A stretch of 64,000 nucleotides of DNA from VRUE01 sp963747765 (GCA_963747765.1 CAVVGH010000005.1:186001-250000), one strand, 5' to 3'. Positions 36,814-45,001 are shown, counted from the stretch's first letter. Notes: generated from the sequence alone by a model not told the origin. Numbers and translations: made by a program.

Positions 36814-38470
36814 CTATCCCCCTGCGCGGGCGATCACGATGTCCTGGAAGCTAGGCGCCCCGGGGGCGTTGGCCCACTCGCCGCGGTGGACCGGCTCGCC
36901 GACCGCCAGGCCCGCCTCGGCCAGCATCGCCCGGACGTCCTCCAGCCGGTAGGCGATCGCCTCCTCGGGCTGGCGCGGGTCGGTGGTCAGCGCCCCGACG
37001 GCCTCGTGGCGGAAGTCGAAGGCCGCCCGGCCGGCGGCGATCTCGCGCTCGGAGTCGGGCGTGACCAGGAAGAAGGTGAGCAGCGCGCTCGCGCCCGGGC
37101 GCAGCACGCGGCCCAGTTCGTCGAGGTAGTGGCGCGTGTCGGCGGGGGTCAGGTGCGTGAACAGCGAGGTCGCCAGCGCGAAGTCGAACGAGTCGTCGGG
37201 GTAGGGGAACCTGAACTCCGCCGCGGCGAGCGTGCCGAACGGGTTGTACTTGCGGTTGTAGATGGGGGCCCAGGTGAAGTGGAAGGCGGGGTGGCGCGGA
37301 GTGATGTGGCGCTCGCACCAGCGCACCATCTCGCGGCCGACGTCGAAGCCCTCGTAGGAGCCCCCCTGCAGGTGACCGGCGAGCGGGATCGCCATGCGCC
37401 CGATCCCGCAGCCCGCGTCGAGGACCCGGTCGGTCGGCTGCAGCCCGCCCAGCTCGGTGAAGTGGCCGAGGAACTCGCGACCCGTCTGCTGCGAAGTCGC
37501 TGCGCCCGACGAAGGAGAGGCCGCGCGGGGGGACCAGCTCGCCACCGCCCCGCAGCTGCCGCAGCAGGTCCGACGGCCCCCAGACGAGCCGCCGCGCGGC
37601 GGCCTTGCCCAGGTAGATCGCCTTGGCGCGCAGCGACCCGCGCGCCTTCCCGGCCTCCGCCCGCCGCGCCCGCAGGCGGCGGGCGAGGGCGAAGAGCGGC
37701 GTGCTGAGCGCGTAGGTGCGGGGATGGTGCTTGTGGAGGTAGAGACGCAGCCCGCTGAGCCGCGCCGCCTGGTGGTCGGCGCCGCTCAGCGTCTTGGTGG
37801 CGAGCCCCTCTTTGTGGTCGACGACGGCGTCTCCACAGACGAAGTTGCGGTAGCCGGCGTCGCGCAGCCGGCGCGCCAGGTCGAGGTCCTCATACCAGAG
37901 GAAGAAGCCCTCGTCGAAGCCGCCCATCTCCTCCCAGACCGCCCGGCGGAGCAGGAAGCAGGCCCCGGCCGGCTGCCCGACCTCGACCGACCGGCCCCGG
38001 CCGGGCTGGGAGATCGGCCGGTGCCGGAAGCCGCCGACCAGCGGTCGCAGCGCCAGCGCGGCGCCCGAGGGCAGCTCGGCGTGGTAGGCGCTGTCTCCTC
38101 TGAAGGCGGGGCCGACCAGGCCGCAGCGGGAGCGCACGGCGCAGAACGAGGCCAGCGAGGCAAGCGCCTCCGGCTCGGGGACCACGTCCGCGTTGGCGAC
38201 GCAGACGAACTCGCCCTCGCCGTCGCGCAGCGCCCGGTTGGCACCGGCCCCGAAGCCGAGGTTCGTCGCGCTGGCGATCAGCCGCACGCCGTCGGGAATC
38301 CCCGCCTCGAGCTTCGCCCGCGCCTGCGGCTCGGAGCCGTTGTCGATCACGGTCACGTTGACGCTGGCATCGTTGGAGGCCAGGAAGGCCCCGGCGGCCT
38401 CGCAGGCGGCCTCGGGAGTGTTCCAGTTGACGATCGCGACATCGATTGACGGCTGCTCGGTGCGGCTCAT
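36814..38470 (-). CDS. GT2 glycosyltransferase fused to a SAM methyltransferase, one frameshift at the junction
   Basis: From ATG 38470 (-10 box TATCGT 9 nt upstream) runs a GT2: IDVAIVNWNTPEAACEAAGA, VTVIDNGSEPQ, CVANADVVPEPEAL and GFDEGFFLWYEDLDLARRLR, the rhamnosyltransferase-type layout. After a basic linker, PPRGLSFVGRSDFAA opens a methyltransferase whose body continues in another frame from about 37490: TGREFLGHFTELGGLQPTD, VLDAGCGIGRMAIPLAGHL, GFDVGREMVRWCERHITPRH. One extra base in the gcagcag run at 37485-37492 explains the break. The repaired protein is about 551 residues: adding a sugar and methylating the chain in one enzyme would fit capping before Wzm/Wzt export. Two separate genes are possible. 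Confidence 0.72.
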
Positions 38471-38513
38471 GGCCACGCGACGATAGTCACCGCCGCCCGC
38501 TGGAGCCCTCTGA

Positions 38514-38560
38514 CTCCGTTCGCTCCTTGCACCGCAGAGAGACAAGCGCAACCGCGGCAA
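38514..38560. repeat. degenerate copy of the CCGTTCGCT hairpin
   Basis: Contains ctccgttcgct, then a partly matching right arm with acaagcgcaac. It is related to the hairpins at 39797-39845, 57611-57659, 57683-57729 and 62943-62990, but its stem is poor. Confidence 0.4.
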
Positions 38561-38584
38561 CGGCCGTAGCTGCTGTTCTGCTGC

Positions 38585-39184
38585 CTATCGGCGCCGCGAG
38601 TGGCGGCGGGGGAGGATGGCGATCGCGAACGTGGCGGAGGCTTCGTGGATCAGGTCGACCGGGATGGCTGTCGTCTTGGCGGCGCTTCGTGATCGTTTCT
38701 CCGAGCCGAAGAGAGCGATGGAGATCAGCTGCCCGCGCGGGTCGTGGCGGGCCTTGTAGCGGATACCGGCATAGCCGGCATCTCGGAAGGCGAGTGCCCA
38801 GCCCTGGGTCAGGTTGTAGTCGGTCGTCGCGTGGATCTCGGCGGTGAGGCCGACGCGTCCGAGGACGGTTGGGTCAGTCAAGTCAACAACCTCTGCTTTA
38901 GGTGGGCGCAGCCTGGAAAGACGTTGCGAGTCGACCAGTTGCTCCGGGATCACCCCGCCCGGTCGCAGCAGGTGCCCGAACTTCTCGACGAAGGCTCCAA
39001 TCGGCTCTTCTGCGAGGTAGCAAGTGCCGGACTCAGCGAGATTGAACCTGCCATCGGGGCCGACATCGAAAAGCCAGGGGGCAATGTCGGCGGCATGGAT
39101 CCGCCACAGCGGCTCCGTCCCGAGCTTCGTGCTGGGAAGCTCGGGGAGTTCGTCTGGGGGAGCGGAGAGGCGGCGCGGTGTCAA
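38585..39184 (-). CDS. RES-domain NAD-degrading toxin
   Basis: 199 residues. Residues 25-165 fit the RES fold: LWRIHAADIAPWLFD, GRFNLAESGTCYLAEEPIGA (Arg and Tyr of the active site, and the alpha helix carrying E), and YAGIRYKARHDPRGQLISIA with the later conserved stretch. RES toxins cleave NAD+ and are held in check by Xre/MbcA-type antitoxins; the gene just upstream encodes such a protein. The TTG at 39184 overlaps its stop (TTGA), the usual antitoxin-first order. The C-terminal RHSRRR is basic. Confidence 0.82.
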   Translation of the reverse strand: MTPRRLSAPPDELPELPSTKLGTEPLWRIHAADIAPWLFDVGPDGRFNLAESGTCYLAEEPIGAFVEKFGHLLRPGGVIPEQLVDSQRLSRLRPPKAEVVDLTDPTVLGRVGLTAEIHATTDYNLTQGWALAFRDAGYAGIRYKARHDPRGQLISIALFGSEKRSRSAAKTTAIPVDLIHEASATFAIAILPRRHSRRR

Positions 39185-39690
39185 CGGTTCAGCTCGGCCA
39201 CAGCGCGGCGAGCCGAGAGAAGCAGCGGCTCGGGGTCCGTGTCGCCGAAGGCATCGACCGGAGTCCGGTCATCGAGCTCCGGCTGAGGTGCGGTGGCAAA
39301 GGCCGCGAGCGTCCACGAGTCGAGTCCCGCATCTCTGAAGACCTCGTTGAGCTCCTTGACCACCCCGAAGGGCGCTCCGCTGGCGGCATCGAACTGCCAG
39401 CGTGGGTAGCGGACCAGGCCGGCATCGTCACGCAGCGCGATGACCGACCCACTGATGACTCGCTTGCGCAGCGCCTCCCGGCTGACTTCCCCGAGCAAAA
39501 CCCGCGCCTCAGCGCTGGTCAGCAGCTCTCCAAGAGCTCGCTTCCAGGCCCCGCCGGCAAGCACGACCATCGCCGCGCGTCGGCCAAGCACCTCGGCATC
39601 CTCAGCCGAGCTTGGGTGCCCACCGATCTCGGTAAGCGTGCGCCGGAACTCCTCGACGGTGCGATCCAGAAGGGCTGAGCTTGCCGCCAT
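39181..39690 (-). CDS. RES-partner antitoxin (Xre/MbcA/ParS-like)
   Basis: 169 residues. The N-terminal half (residues 35-75) is helical, with LTSAEARVLLGEVSREALRK and ISGSVIALRDDAGLVRYPRW. The C-terminal half is the MbcA/ParS toxin-binding domain: WTLAAFATAPQPELDDRTPV-like, with the DRTPVDAF and final AVAEL conserved. It binds and blocks the RES toxin and represses the pair. The ATG is preceded by TATACT 7 nt upstream, the best -10 box in the window, so the message is probably leaderless. Confidence 0.78.
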   Translation of the reverse strand: MAASSALLDRTVEEFRRTLTEIGGHPSSAEDAEVLGRRAAMVVLAGGAWKRALGELLTSAEARVLLGEVSREALRKRVISGSVIALRDDAGLVRYPRWQFDAASGAPFGVVKELNEVFRDAGLDSWTLAAFATAPQPELDDRTPVDAFGDTDPEPLLLSARRAVAELNR

Positions 39691-39697
39691 GCCTCCA

Positions 39698-39703
39698 AGT
39701 ATA
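39698..39703 (-). promoter_or_regulatory. -10 box TATACT of the RES toxin-antitoxin operon
   Basis: TATACT followed by 7 nt and the ATG at 39690. The upstream side runs into the repeat element that begins at 39758, so any -35 site or operator would lie at the element edge. Confidence 0.5.
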
Positions 39704-39796
39704 GCGTCAACCTCGTCAACCCTCAGGGAGGGGCTCCGGGTCGTGGAACTACATCTGGTGGACCTCCCCGAAACGTTCGACCGGAAACCGGCCAGC

Positions 39797-39845
39797 CGCT
39801 CCGTTCGTCATTTGTACCGCTCTGCGACACAAAGAGCGAACGGAG
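39797..39845. repeat. hairpin of the CCGTTCGCT family within the element
   Basis: Left arm ccgctccgttcgtcatttgt and right arm acaaagagcgaacgg pair with two or three mismatches around a loop containing ccgctctgcgac. Better-matched versions occur in copy 2 at 57611-57659 and 57683-57729. Confidence 0.6.
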
Positions 39846-39928
39846 TTCGCATCCGCCTCGATCCTGCCTCCTTCGAGCCACACTCCCGCGGAATGACGCC
39901 CGCACCCCCTGACCGCCTGGGCCCTGCG

Positions 39929-39981
39929 CCCCTCCCTGTTTGCCCTCCTACTTGCAGGTGTGGAGGGCAAACAGGGAGGGG
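39929..39981. repeat. perfect 20-bp stem-loop within the element
   Basis: CCCCTCCCTGTTTGCCCTCC at 39929-39948 pairs without mismatch with 39962-39981 around a 13-nt loop with TTGCAGGT. The equivalent in copy 2 (57484-57540) has 22 perfect pairs with matched extra bases on both arms. It is not followed by a T run, so it is not a typical terminator, though it lies behind a gene end. Confidence 0.75.
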
Positions 39982-40253
39982 CTGTCTTTCTCATAAATCA
40001 ATGAGGGATGCGTTTCGGGTCCGGGGATCTCCATCGGTCAACGAGGTGTTCTCTTGGGTCCCGTGGCCATCTCCGCGCTTCTCGTCAGAGAGCCAGAGGG
40101 CTTGGGATTTCAAGCTCAGCGACGAAAGAGGCGGGACGGTCGGTATCGCCCGGCGCAACGGCGGTGGGCCCCAGCAGGTGCCCGAGGCTCGAGGTCGAGC
40201 TGGTGATCGCAGCATCGGCTCGGGGTTTCGGGTGGAACGTTCGGGGAGGTCCA

Positions 40254-41189
40254 CTAGGCGGTGCGGCGGCGGCGGCGCAGGCGCAGCGCCTCGCGAGCCG
40301 AGATATCGAGCAGCGGCGCCCCGTCGGCGTCACGGTGCTCCAGGCCAGCCGCATCGCGCCAGCCGCTCAGACGCCCGGAGATTCCCTTCGCGGTGCGGTC
40401 GATCGCGAGCTGGCCGGCGCAGAGCACCGCCTCGCAGGCCAGCGCCCGCAGGGCGAGCCGCGGCTGCGACATCACCCCATAGCGGCGCAGCATGTAGGCG
40501 CGGCTCCAGCCGGTGCGGGCGTACTTCTCGCCGCTTGCCGCACCGAGGCTTGCCGAGTAGGCGTGCAGCGCCCGCGCCTCGGGCGCCAGCCGGCAGCTCG
40601 CGCCGGCCGCGGCGAGGCGCAGCGCCAGCTCGAGGTCCTCGTAGTAGAGAAAGATGCGCTCGTCGAAGCCGCCCGCCGCCCTGAAGGCCTCGCGCCGGTA
40701 GAGCGCCGCGCCGCCGCTCGGCCCGAGCGGATCGGCCGCGCGCGCCGCGGCCTCCAGCGGCTCCCCGTGCAGGTAGTCGAAGCCCATCAGGGTGCGGTCG
40801 GCGATTACCCCGGCGGAGTCGATCGTCCCCGGGGCCGCTTCCTGGACGAGCACCCCGGCGACCATCTCGACGCCGTCCCCAAGCGCCCCCAGCATCGCTT
40901 CGACGAAGCGCGGCTCGCACTCGGCGTCGTTGTTGAGCAGGATCACCGGGTCCGCCGGCCGCTCCTCCACGGCCTGGTTGAGAGCTCCGCCGAAGCCCAG
41001 GTTCTCGCCCAGCTCCAGCAGCTCGACCTCCGGGAACTCCCCGCGGACCAGCTCCGCCGAGCCGTCGCTGGACCCGTTGTCGACCACCACCACGTCGACC
41101 GGCCGCGTCTGCACCCGCAGGCTGCGCAGCGCCCGCCCGAGTCGCTCGGCGCCGCTGTGGTGAGGGATGTAGATCGCCGCTTCTCGCAC
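40254..41189 (-). CDS. GT2 glycosyltransferase (rhamnosyltransferase-like)
   Basis: About 311 residues from GTG 41189, which has TACGAT 9 nt upstream. REAAIYIPHHSGAERLGRAL and VVVVDNGSSDGSAELV open the GT2 fold; VILLNNDAECEPRFVEAML holds the metal site and GGFDERIFLYYEDLELALRL the catalytic ED. This is the WbbL/rhamnosyltransferase group, fitting the rml genes next door. The stop codon is completed by the last base of the repeat element, and the C-terminus is simply RRRRTA, so element insertion may have changed the original end. A longer frame to 42698 is antisense to rmlA and not real. Confidence 0.82.
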   Translation of the reverse strand: MREAAIYIPHHSGAERLGRALRSLRVQTRPVDVVVVDNGSSDGSAELVRGEFPEVELLELGENLGFGGALNQAVEERPADPVILLNNDAECEPRFVEAMLGALGDGVEMVAGVLVQEAAPGTIDSAGVIADRTLMGFDYLHGEPLEAAARAADPLGPSGGAALYRREAFRAAGGFDERIFLYYEDLELALRLAAAGASCRLAPEARALHAYSASLGAASGEKYARTGWSRAYMLRRYGVMSQPRLALRALACEAVLCAGQLAIDRTAKGISGRLSGWRDAAGLEHRDADGAPLLDISAREALRLRRRRRTA

Positions 41190-41348
41190 CGGCGATTCAT
41201 CGTAGTGACCGCAAAAACGTAAAGTGGAAGTGCGCAAAGCCGTAAGACGTTTCGCCGGTTTGCCAACAGGCGCCAGCACGGAGTCGCCGTCGTGCTGGCC
41301 GTCCTGCTCGGTCCCTGGGCGCCAAGCGCAGTAGGGTTGCAGCCTCGC

Positions 41349-42425
41349 ATGAAGCCTCTGAAGGGACTGATTCTCTCCGGCGGCGCCGGTACGCGGCTGC
41401 GCCCCATTACCCACACCTCCGCCAAGCAACTGGTGCCGGTTGCCAACAAGCCCGTGCTCTTCTACGGGATCGAGGCGCTGGTCGACGCCGGGGTGAAGGA
41501 GATCGCGATCATCATCGCGCCGGAGACGGGCGACGAGATCCGCGCGGCGGTTGGGGATGGGTCGATCTTCGGCGCGGAGATCACCTACATAGTCCAGGAC
41601 GAACCGGCCGGCCTCGCCCACGCGGTGCTGACCGCCGAGGCGTTCATCGGCGACTCGCCCTTCGTCATGTACCTGGGCGACAACCTGCTTGCCGACGGCC
41701 TGGGCGGGCTGGTCGCGACCTTCCGCGAGTCCGAACCCGATGCGCTGATCCTGCTCACGCCGGTCTCCGACCCCAGCTCCTACGGCGTCGCCGAGCTCGA
41801 CGGCGAGCGCGTCGTCCGCCTGGTCGAGAAGCCGAAGGACCCGCCCTCGAACCTCGCCCTGGTCGGCGTCTACCTCTTCCAGCCGCCGATCTTCGAGGCG
41901 GCGCGGGCACTCGAGCCGTCCTGGCGCGGCGAGCTGGAGATCACCGAGGCGATCCAGAGCCTGATCGAGGACGGCCACACGGTCCAGTCGGAGATCGTCA
42001 GCGGCTGGTGGAAGGACACCGGCCAGCTGGCCGACATGCTGGAGGCCAACCGGCTCGTGCTCGAGGAGATCCAGACGCGCATCGACGGGGAGGTCGACGA
42101 GGACTCCCGCGTCGAGGGCCGGGTCATCGTCGAGGAGGGAGCCAGCATCTCCGGCTCGGTCGTGCGCGGCCCGGCGGTGATCGGCGCCGGCGCGCAGATC
42201 GAGGACGCCTACGTCGGCCCCTACACCTCGATCGGCGAGAGCGTGCGGATCTGCCGCTCCGAAATCGAGCACTCGATCGTCCTCAGCGGCTCTGTCGTCG
42301 AGGACCTCGGGACGCGGATGGAGGCCAGCCTGCTCGGCCGCGAAGTGAAGCTCACCCGCAGCGACGGGATGCCGAAGACGCTCCGCATGCTGGTCGGCGA
42401 CAAGTCCGAGATCAAGATCATCTAG
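41349..42425 (+). CDS. rmlA: glucose-1-phosphate thymidylyltransferase (long form)
   Basis: 358 residues from ATG 41349. LKGLILSGGAGTRLRPITHT and SAKQLVPVANKPVLFYGIEA are the activator and substrate motifs; YLGDNLLADGLGG and RLVEKPKDPPSNLALVGVYL follow. After residue 240 a left-handed beta-helix (GRVIVEEGASISGSVVRGPA) extends it, as in the long StrD/RmlA-like branch; short RmlA enzymes stop near 290. It makes dTDP-glucose, the entry to both dTDP-rhamnose and dTDP-Fuc4NAc. First gene of rmlA-rmlD-rmlB-rmlC; a TAGGGT box lies 11 nt before the ATG. Confidence 0.9.
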   Translation: MKPLKGLILSGGAGTRLRPITHTSAKQLVPVANKPVLFYGIEALVDAGVKEIAIIIAPETGDEIRAAVGDGSIFGAEITYIVQDEPAGLAHAVLTAEAFIGDSPFVMYLGDNLLADGLGGLVATFRESEPDALILLTPVSDPSSYGVAELDGERVVRLVEKPKDPPSNLALVGVYLFQPPIFEAARALEPSWRGELEITEAIQSLIEDGHTVQSEIVSGWWKDTGQLADMLEANRLVLEEIQTRIDGEVDEDSRVEGRVIVEEGASISGSVVRGPAVIGAGAQIEDAYVGPYTSIGESVRICRSEIEHSIVLSGSVVEDLGTRMEASLLGREVKLTRSDGMPKTLRMLVGDKSEIKII

Positions 42426-42447
42426 GGACAGTGGCCGGGCGCTCGAA

Positions 42448-43302
42448 ATGAAGCTGTTGGTGACAGGGGCGGGGGGAATGCTCGGCCGTGACGTGATGCT
42501 TGCCGCCGGCAACGCCGGCCACGAGGTGATCGGCTTCGGCCACCGGGAGCTCGACATCACCGACGCCGACACGCTCAGCGCCAAGCTCGAGCAGGAGCGC
42601 CCCGGGGTTGTGATCAACTGCGCCGCCTGGACCGACGTCGACGGGGCCGAGGAGGCCGAGGAGGCGGCAATGGCGGTCAACCGCACCGGCTCGGGCAATG
42701 TCGCGGCGGCGGCGGCGGCGGTCGGTGCCAGCGTCGTCTATCCCTCCAGCGACTACCTCTTCGACGGCGCCAAGGGCGCCCCCTACGTGGAGACCGACCA
42801 GCCCGCGCCGCTCTCCGCCTACGGCCGGACCAAGCTGGCGGGGGAGGATGCGACCCAGGCGGCGAACAGGCGCCACTTCGTAGTCCGGTCCTCCTGGCTG
42901 TTCGGCACCGGCGGCTCCAACTTCGTCGAGACGATGCTCCGCCTCGCGGCCGACCACGGCGAGGTCCTGGTCGTCCGCGACCAGGTCGGCTCCCCGACCT
43001 ACACCTGGCACCTCGCATATGGCATCGTGCGGCTCATCGAGGGGGTCGAGTTCGGCATCCACCACATGTCCGGCGCGGGCGCCTGCTCGTGGTACGAGTT
43101 CGCGCGCGAGATCTTCGAGCAGGCCGGCGTCGAGTGCAGGGTCCTCTCGGCGACCACCGAGATGCTCGGCCGTCCCGCGCCGCGGCCCGCCTACTCTGCG
43201 CTCACCAGCCAGCGCGACCACGCGATCGTGCTGCCCTCCTGGCAGGACGGCCTGGCCGGCTACCTGGCCCAGCGCTCGGCCGAGCGGGAGGCCGCGGTAT
43301 GA
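42448..43302 (+). CDS. rmlD: dTDP-4-dehydrorhamnose reductase
   Basis: 284 residues. KLLVTGAGGMLGRDVMLAAG binds NADPH; ELDITDADTLSAKL, VVINCAAWTDVDGAEE and YPSSDYLFDGAKGAPYVE are family signatures, and YGRTKLAGE is the catalytic Tyr/Lys pair. WLFGTGGSNFVETML and VRDQVGSPTYTWHLA complete it. It performs the last step to dTDP-L-rhamnose. It follows rmlA by 22 bp. Its last ten codons and stop are part of a 29-bp tandem duplication that reaches the rmlB start. Confidence 0.92.
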   Translation: MKLLVTGAGGMLGRDVMLAAGNAGHEVIGFGHRELDITDADTLSAKLEQERPGVVINCAAWTDVDGAEEAEEAAMAVNRTGSGNVAAAAAAVGASVVYPSSDYLFDGAKGAPYVETDQPAPLSAYGRTKLAGEDATQAANRRHFVVRSSWLFGTGGSNFVETMLRLAADHGEVLVVRDQVGSPTYTWHLAYGIVRLIEGVEFGIHHMSGAGACSWYEFAREIFEQAGVECRVLSATTEMLGRPAPRPAYSALTSQRDHAIVLPSWQDGLAGYLAQRSAEREAAV

Positions 43303-43333
43303 GGGCGGCCGAGCGGGAGGCCGCGGTATGAGG
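43277..43333 (+). repeat. 29-bp tandem duplication across the rmlD stop and rmlB start
   Basis: cggccgagcgggaggccgcg plus gtatgagg at 43277 recurs at 43306. The first unit ends rmlD; the second puts a second copy of the same ATG context in front of rmlB. Between them an extra 10-codon frame (MRAAEREAAV) runs from 43299 to the rmlB start. Without the duplication rmlD and rmlB would overlap by ATGA. Confidence 0.85.
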
Positions 43334-44311
43334 ATCCTCGTCACCGGCGCGGCCGGCTTCATCGGCTCGACCTACGTGCGGCAGGTCGCCGAGGAGCACG
43401 AGATCACCGTGCTCGACAAACTCACCTATGCCGGGCGGCGCGAGAACCTGCCCGAGGACGTCGAGTTGGTGGTGGGTCCGATCGAGGACCCGGTGATCGC
43501 CCGTGAGGCGATGGAGGGATGCGACGCCGTCGTCAACTTCGCCGCCGAGTCCCACGTCGACCGCTCGATCGACGACCAGGACGCCTTCGCGCGCACCCAC
43601 GTGATCGGCACCGGCGTGCTGCTCGACACGGCCCGCGAGTTGGGCGTCGATCGCTACCTGCAGGTCTCCACCGACGAGGTCTACGGCTCGATCGACTCGG
43701 GTTCCTTCACCGAGACCTCGCCGCTCGACCCGTCCTCACCCTACTCGGCGACGAAGGCCGCCGGCGATCTGCTCGTCTCCGCCCACGTCCACACCTACGG
43801 GATCGAAGCGTCGATCTGCCGTGGTTCCAACAACTACGGCCCGCGCCAGTACCCCGAGAAGCTGATCCCGCTGATGGTCCTCAACGCGATCCACGGCGAC
43901 CCGCTGCCCGTCTACGGCGACGGCCGCCAGGTGCGCAACTGGCTCTACGTGGAGGACTTCTGCCGCGGCATCCACACGGTGCTGATGAACGGCCGCCCCG
44001 GCGAGGCCTACAACGTCGGCGGCCCGGACGAGTGCGAGAACATCGAGGTGGTGAAGCGGGTGATCGAGCTGACCGGCGCCGACGAGTCGCTGATCGAGTA
44101 CGTCACCGACCGTCCCGGCCACGATCGCCGCTACTCGCTGGCCAGCGACAAGATCCGCGACGAGCTCGGCTGGGAGGCCGAGGTGCACTTCGCCGAGGGG
44201 CTGGAGCAAACGGTTCAGTGGTACCGCGACAACGAGGACTGGTGGGGACCGATCCGCTCCGGCGAATACCGCAAGTACTACGAGCGCCATTACGGCAAGG
44301 CGCTTGGCTGA
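43328..44311 (+). CDS. rmlB: dTDP-glucose 4,6-dehydratase
   Basis: 327 residues from ATG 43328. RILVTGAAGFIGSTYVRQVA, LDKLTYAGRRENLPE, NFAAESHVDRSIDDQDAF, VSTDEVYGSI and YSATKAAGDLLV are all standard RmlB motifs, including TDE and YxxxK. NYGPRQYPEKLIPLMVLNAI and RNWLYVEDFCRGIH follow. It makes dTDP-4-keto-6-deoxyglucose, used by RmlC here and by the WecE-like enzyme. It ends one base into rmlC (TGATG). Confidence 0.93.
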   Translation: MRILVTGAAGFIGSTYVRQVAEEHEITVLDKLTYAGRRENLPEDVELVVGPIEDPVIAREAMEGCDAVVNFAAESHVDRSIDDQDAFARTHVIGTGVLLDTARELGVDRYLQVSTDEVYGSIDSGSFTETSPLDPSSPYSATKAAGDLLVSAHVHTYGIEASICRGSNNYGPRQYPEKLIPLMVLNAIHGDPLPVYGDGRQVRNWLYVEDFCRGIHTVLMNGRPGEAYNVGGPDECENIEVVKRVIELTGADESLIEYVTDRPGHDRRYSLASDKIRDELGWEAEVHFAEGLEQTVQWYRDNEDWWGPIRSGEYRKYYERHYGKALG

Positions 44312-44859
44312 TGCCGCGGCGGCTGGAGACCAAGCTCGACGGAGTCGTCGTCCTCGAGCCTGAGGTCCACGGCGACGAGCGCGGCTTCACCGTGGAGACC
44401 TATCGCCGGGACGCCTGGGGTAACGCCGGCGTCGACGTCGAGTTCGTTCAGCACAACCACTCGCGCTCCTCGCAGGGCACCCTGCGCGGCCTTCACTTCC
44501 AGACCGATCCCGGCCAGGCGAAGCTCGTTCGCTGCTCGCGCGGCAGGATCTTCGACGTCGCCGTCGACCTGCGGCGCGACTCGCCGACCTTCGGCCAGTG
44601 GGAAGGGCATGTCCTCGACGACACCGACCACCGCCAGCTCTACATCCCGGTCGGCTTCGGCCACGGCTTCGCCGTGCTCAGCGACCTCGCCGACGTCAGC
44701 TACCTGCTCTCCAGCACCTACGACCCGGCGACCGAGTCGGGCATTGTCTGGAACGACCCCGACATCGCCGTCGAGTGGCCCGTCGAGAGCCCGCTGCTCA
44801 GCGAGCGCGACAAGCAGGCGCCGACGCTGGCCGACGTTCGCGACTCCCTGCCGTTCTGA
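44311..44859 (+). CDS. rmlC: dTDP-4-dehydrorhamnose 3,5-epimerase
   Basis: 182 residues from ATG 44311, overlapping the rmlB stop. DGVVVLEPEVHGDERGFTVE, VQHNHSRSSQGTLRGLHFQT (catalytic His), KLVRCSRGRIFDVAVDLRRD and YIPVGFGHGFAVLSD (with the Tyr in TSYLLSSTYDP-like SYLLSSTYD) are all present. Length is normal. Last gene of the rml operon, followed by a cluster of small hairpins. Confidence 0.93.
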   Translation: MPRRLETKLDGVVVLEPEVHGDERGFTVETYRRDAWGNAGVDVEFVQHNHSRSSQGTLRGLHFQTDPGQAKLVRCSRGRIFDVAVDLRRDSPTFGQWEGHVLDDTDHRQLYIPVGFGHGFAVLSDLADVSYLLSSTYDPATESGIVWNDPDIAVEWPVESPLLSERDKQAPTLADVRDSLPF

Positions 44860-44949
44860 GGCGCCTTCAGCGGTGCCGAAGCCATTCGGCGAACAGCGGG
44901 TCGATGAGATGGGCCGGACCGAGTGGGCCTTGATGGTTGAACGGATTCA

Positions 44950-45001
44950 CCGCACACGGTGTGCGGAAATCCCGCACAGGCGTGTACGGAAATCCCGCAC
45001 A
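44950..45001. repeat. overlapping hairpins downstream of rmlC
   Basis: CCGCACACGGTGTGCGG (44950-44966) is a perfect palindrome. It overlaps a second hairpin, TGTGCGGAAATCCCGCACA, and the word cggaaatcccgcaca occurs twice 23 bp apart (44964 and 44987). They lie between rmlC and a convergent GT2, so they may end transcription from both sides, though no T run follows. Confidence 0.55.

Larger units (their letters stand above)
39758..40254. repeat. MITE-like structured repeat element, copy 1 (complete)
   Basis: About 497 bp bounded by near-perfect terminal inverted repeats of 23-24 bp: gtggacctccccgaaacg at 39758 and its complement ending at 40254. Inside are a hairpin at 39797-39845 and a perfect 20-bp stem at 39929-39981. 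No convincing reading frame or transposase is present. Copy 2 lies inverted at 57195-57735; the two match over most of their length. No target-site duplication was clear. It sits between the 3' end of a GT2 gene and the promoter of the RES operon. It could be a miniature transposon, a recombination site or a structured RNA. Confidence 0.7.

Noticed and set aside
34736..36952. 738-codon plus-strand open frame
   Set aside because: Antisense of wzm and wzt, with no domain and biased shadow composition, while the minus strand shows complete ABC-transporter motifs.
39690..40254. Transposase for the repeat element
   Set aside because: No DDE, HUH or serine/tyrosine recombinase motif in any frame within or next to either copy.
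41190..42698. Long minus-strand open frame continuing upstream of the GT2 at 40254
   Set aside because: It is the antisense of rmlA, rich in Asp, Arg and Leu without family motifs. The GT2 has its own GTG start and promoter at 41189.
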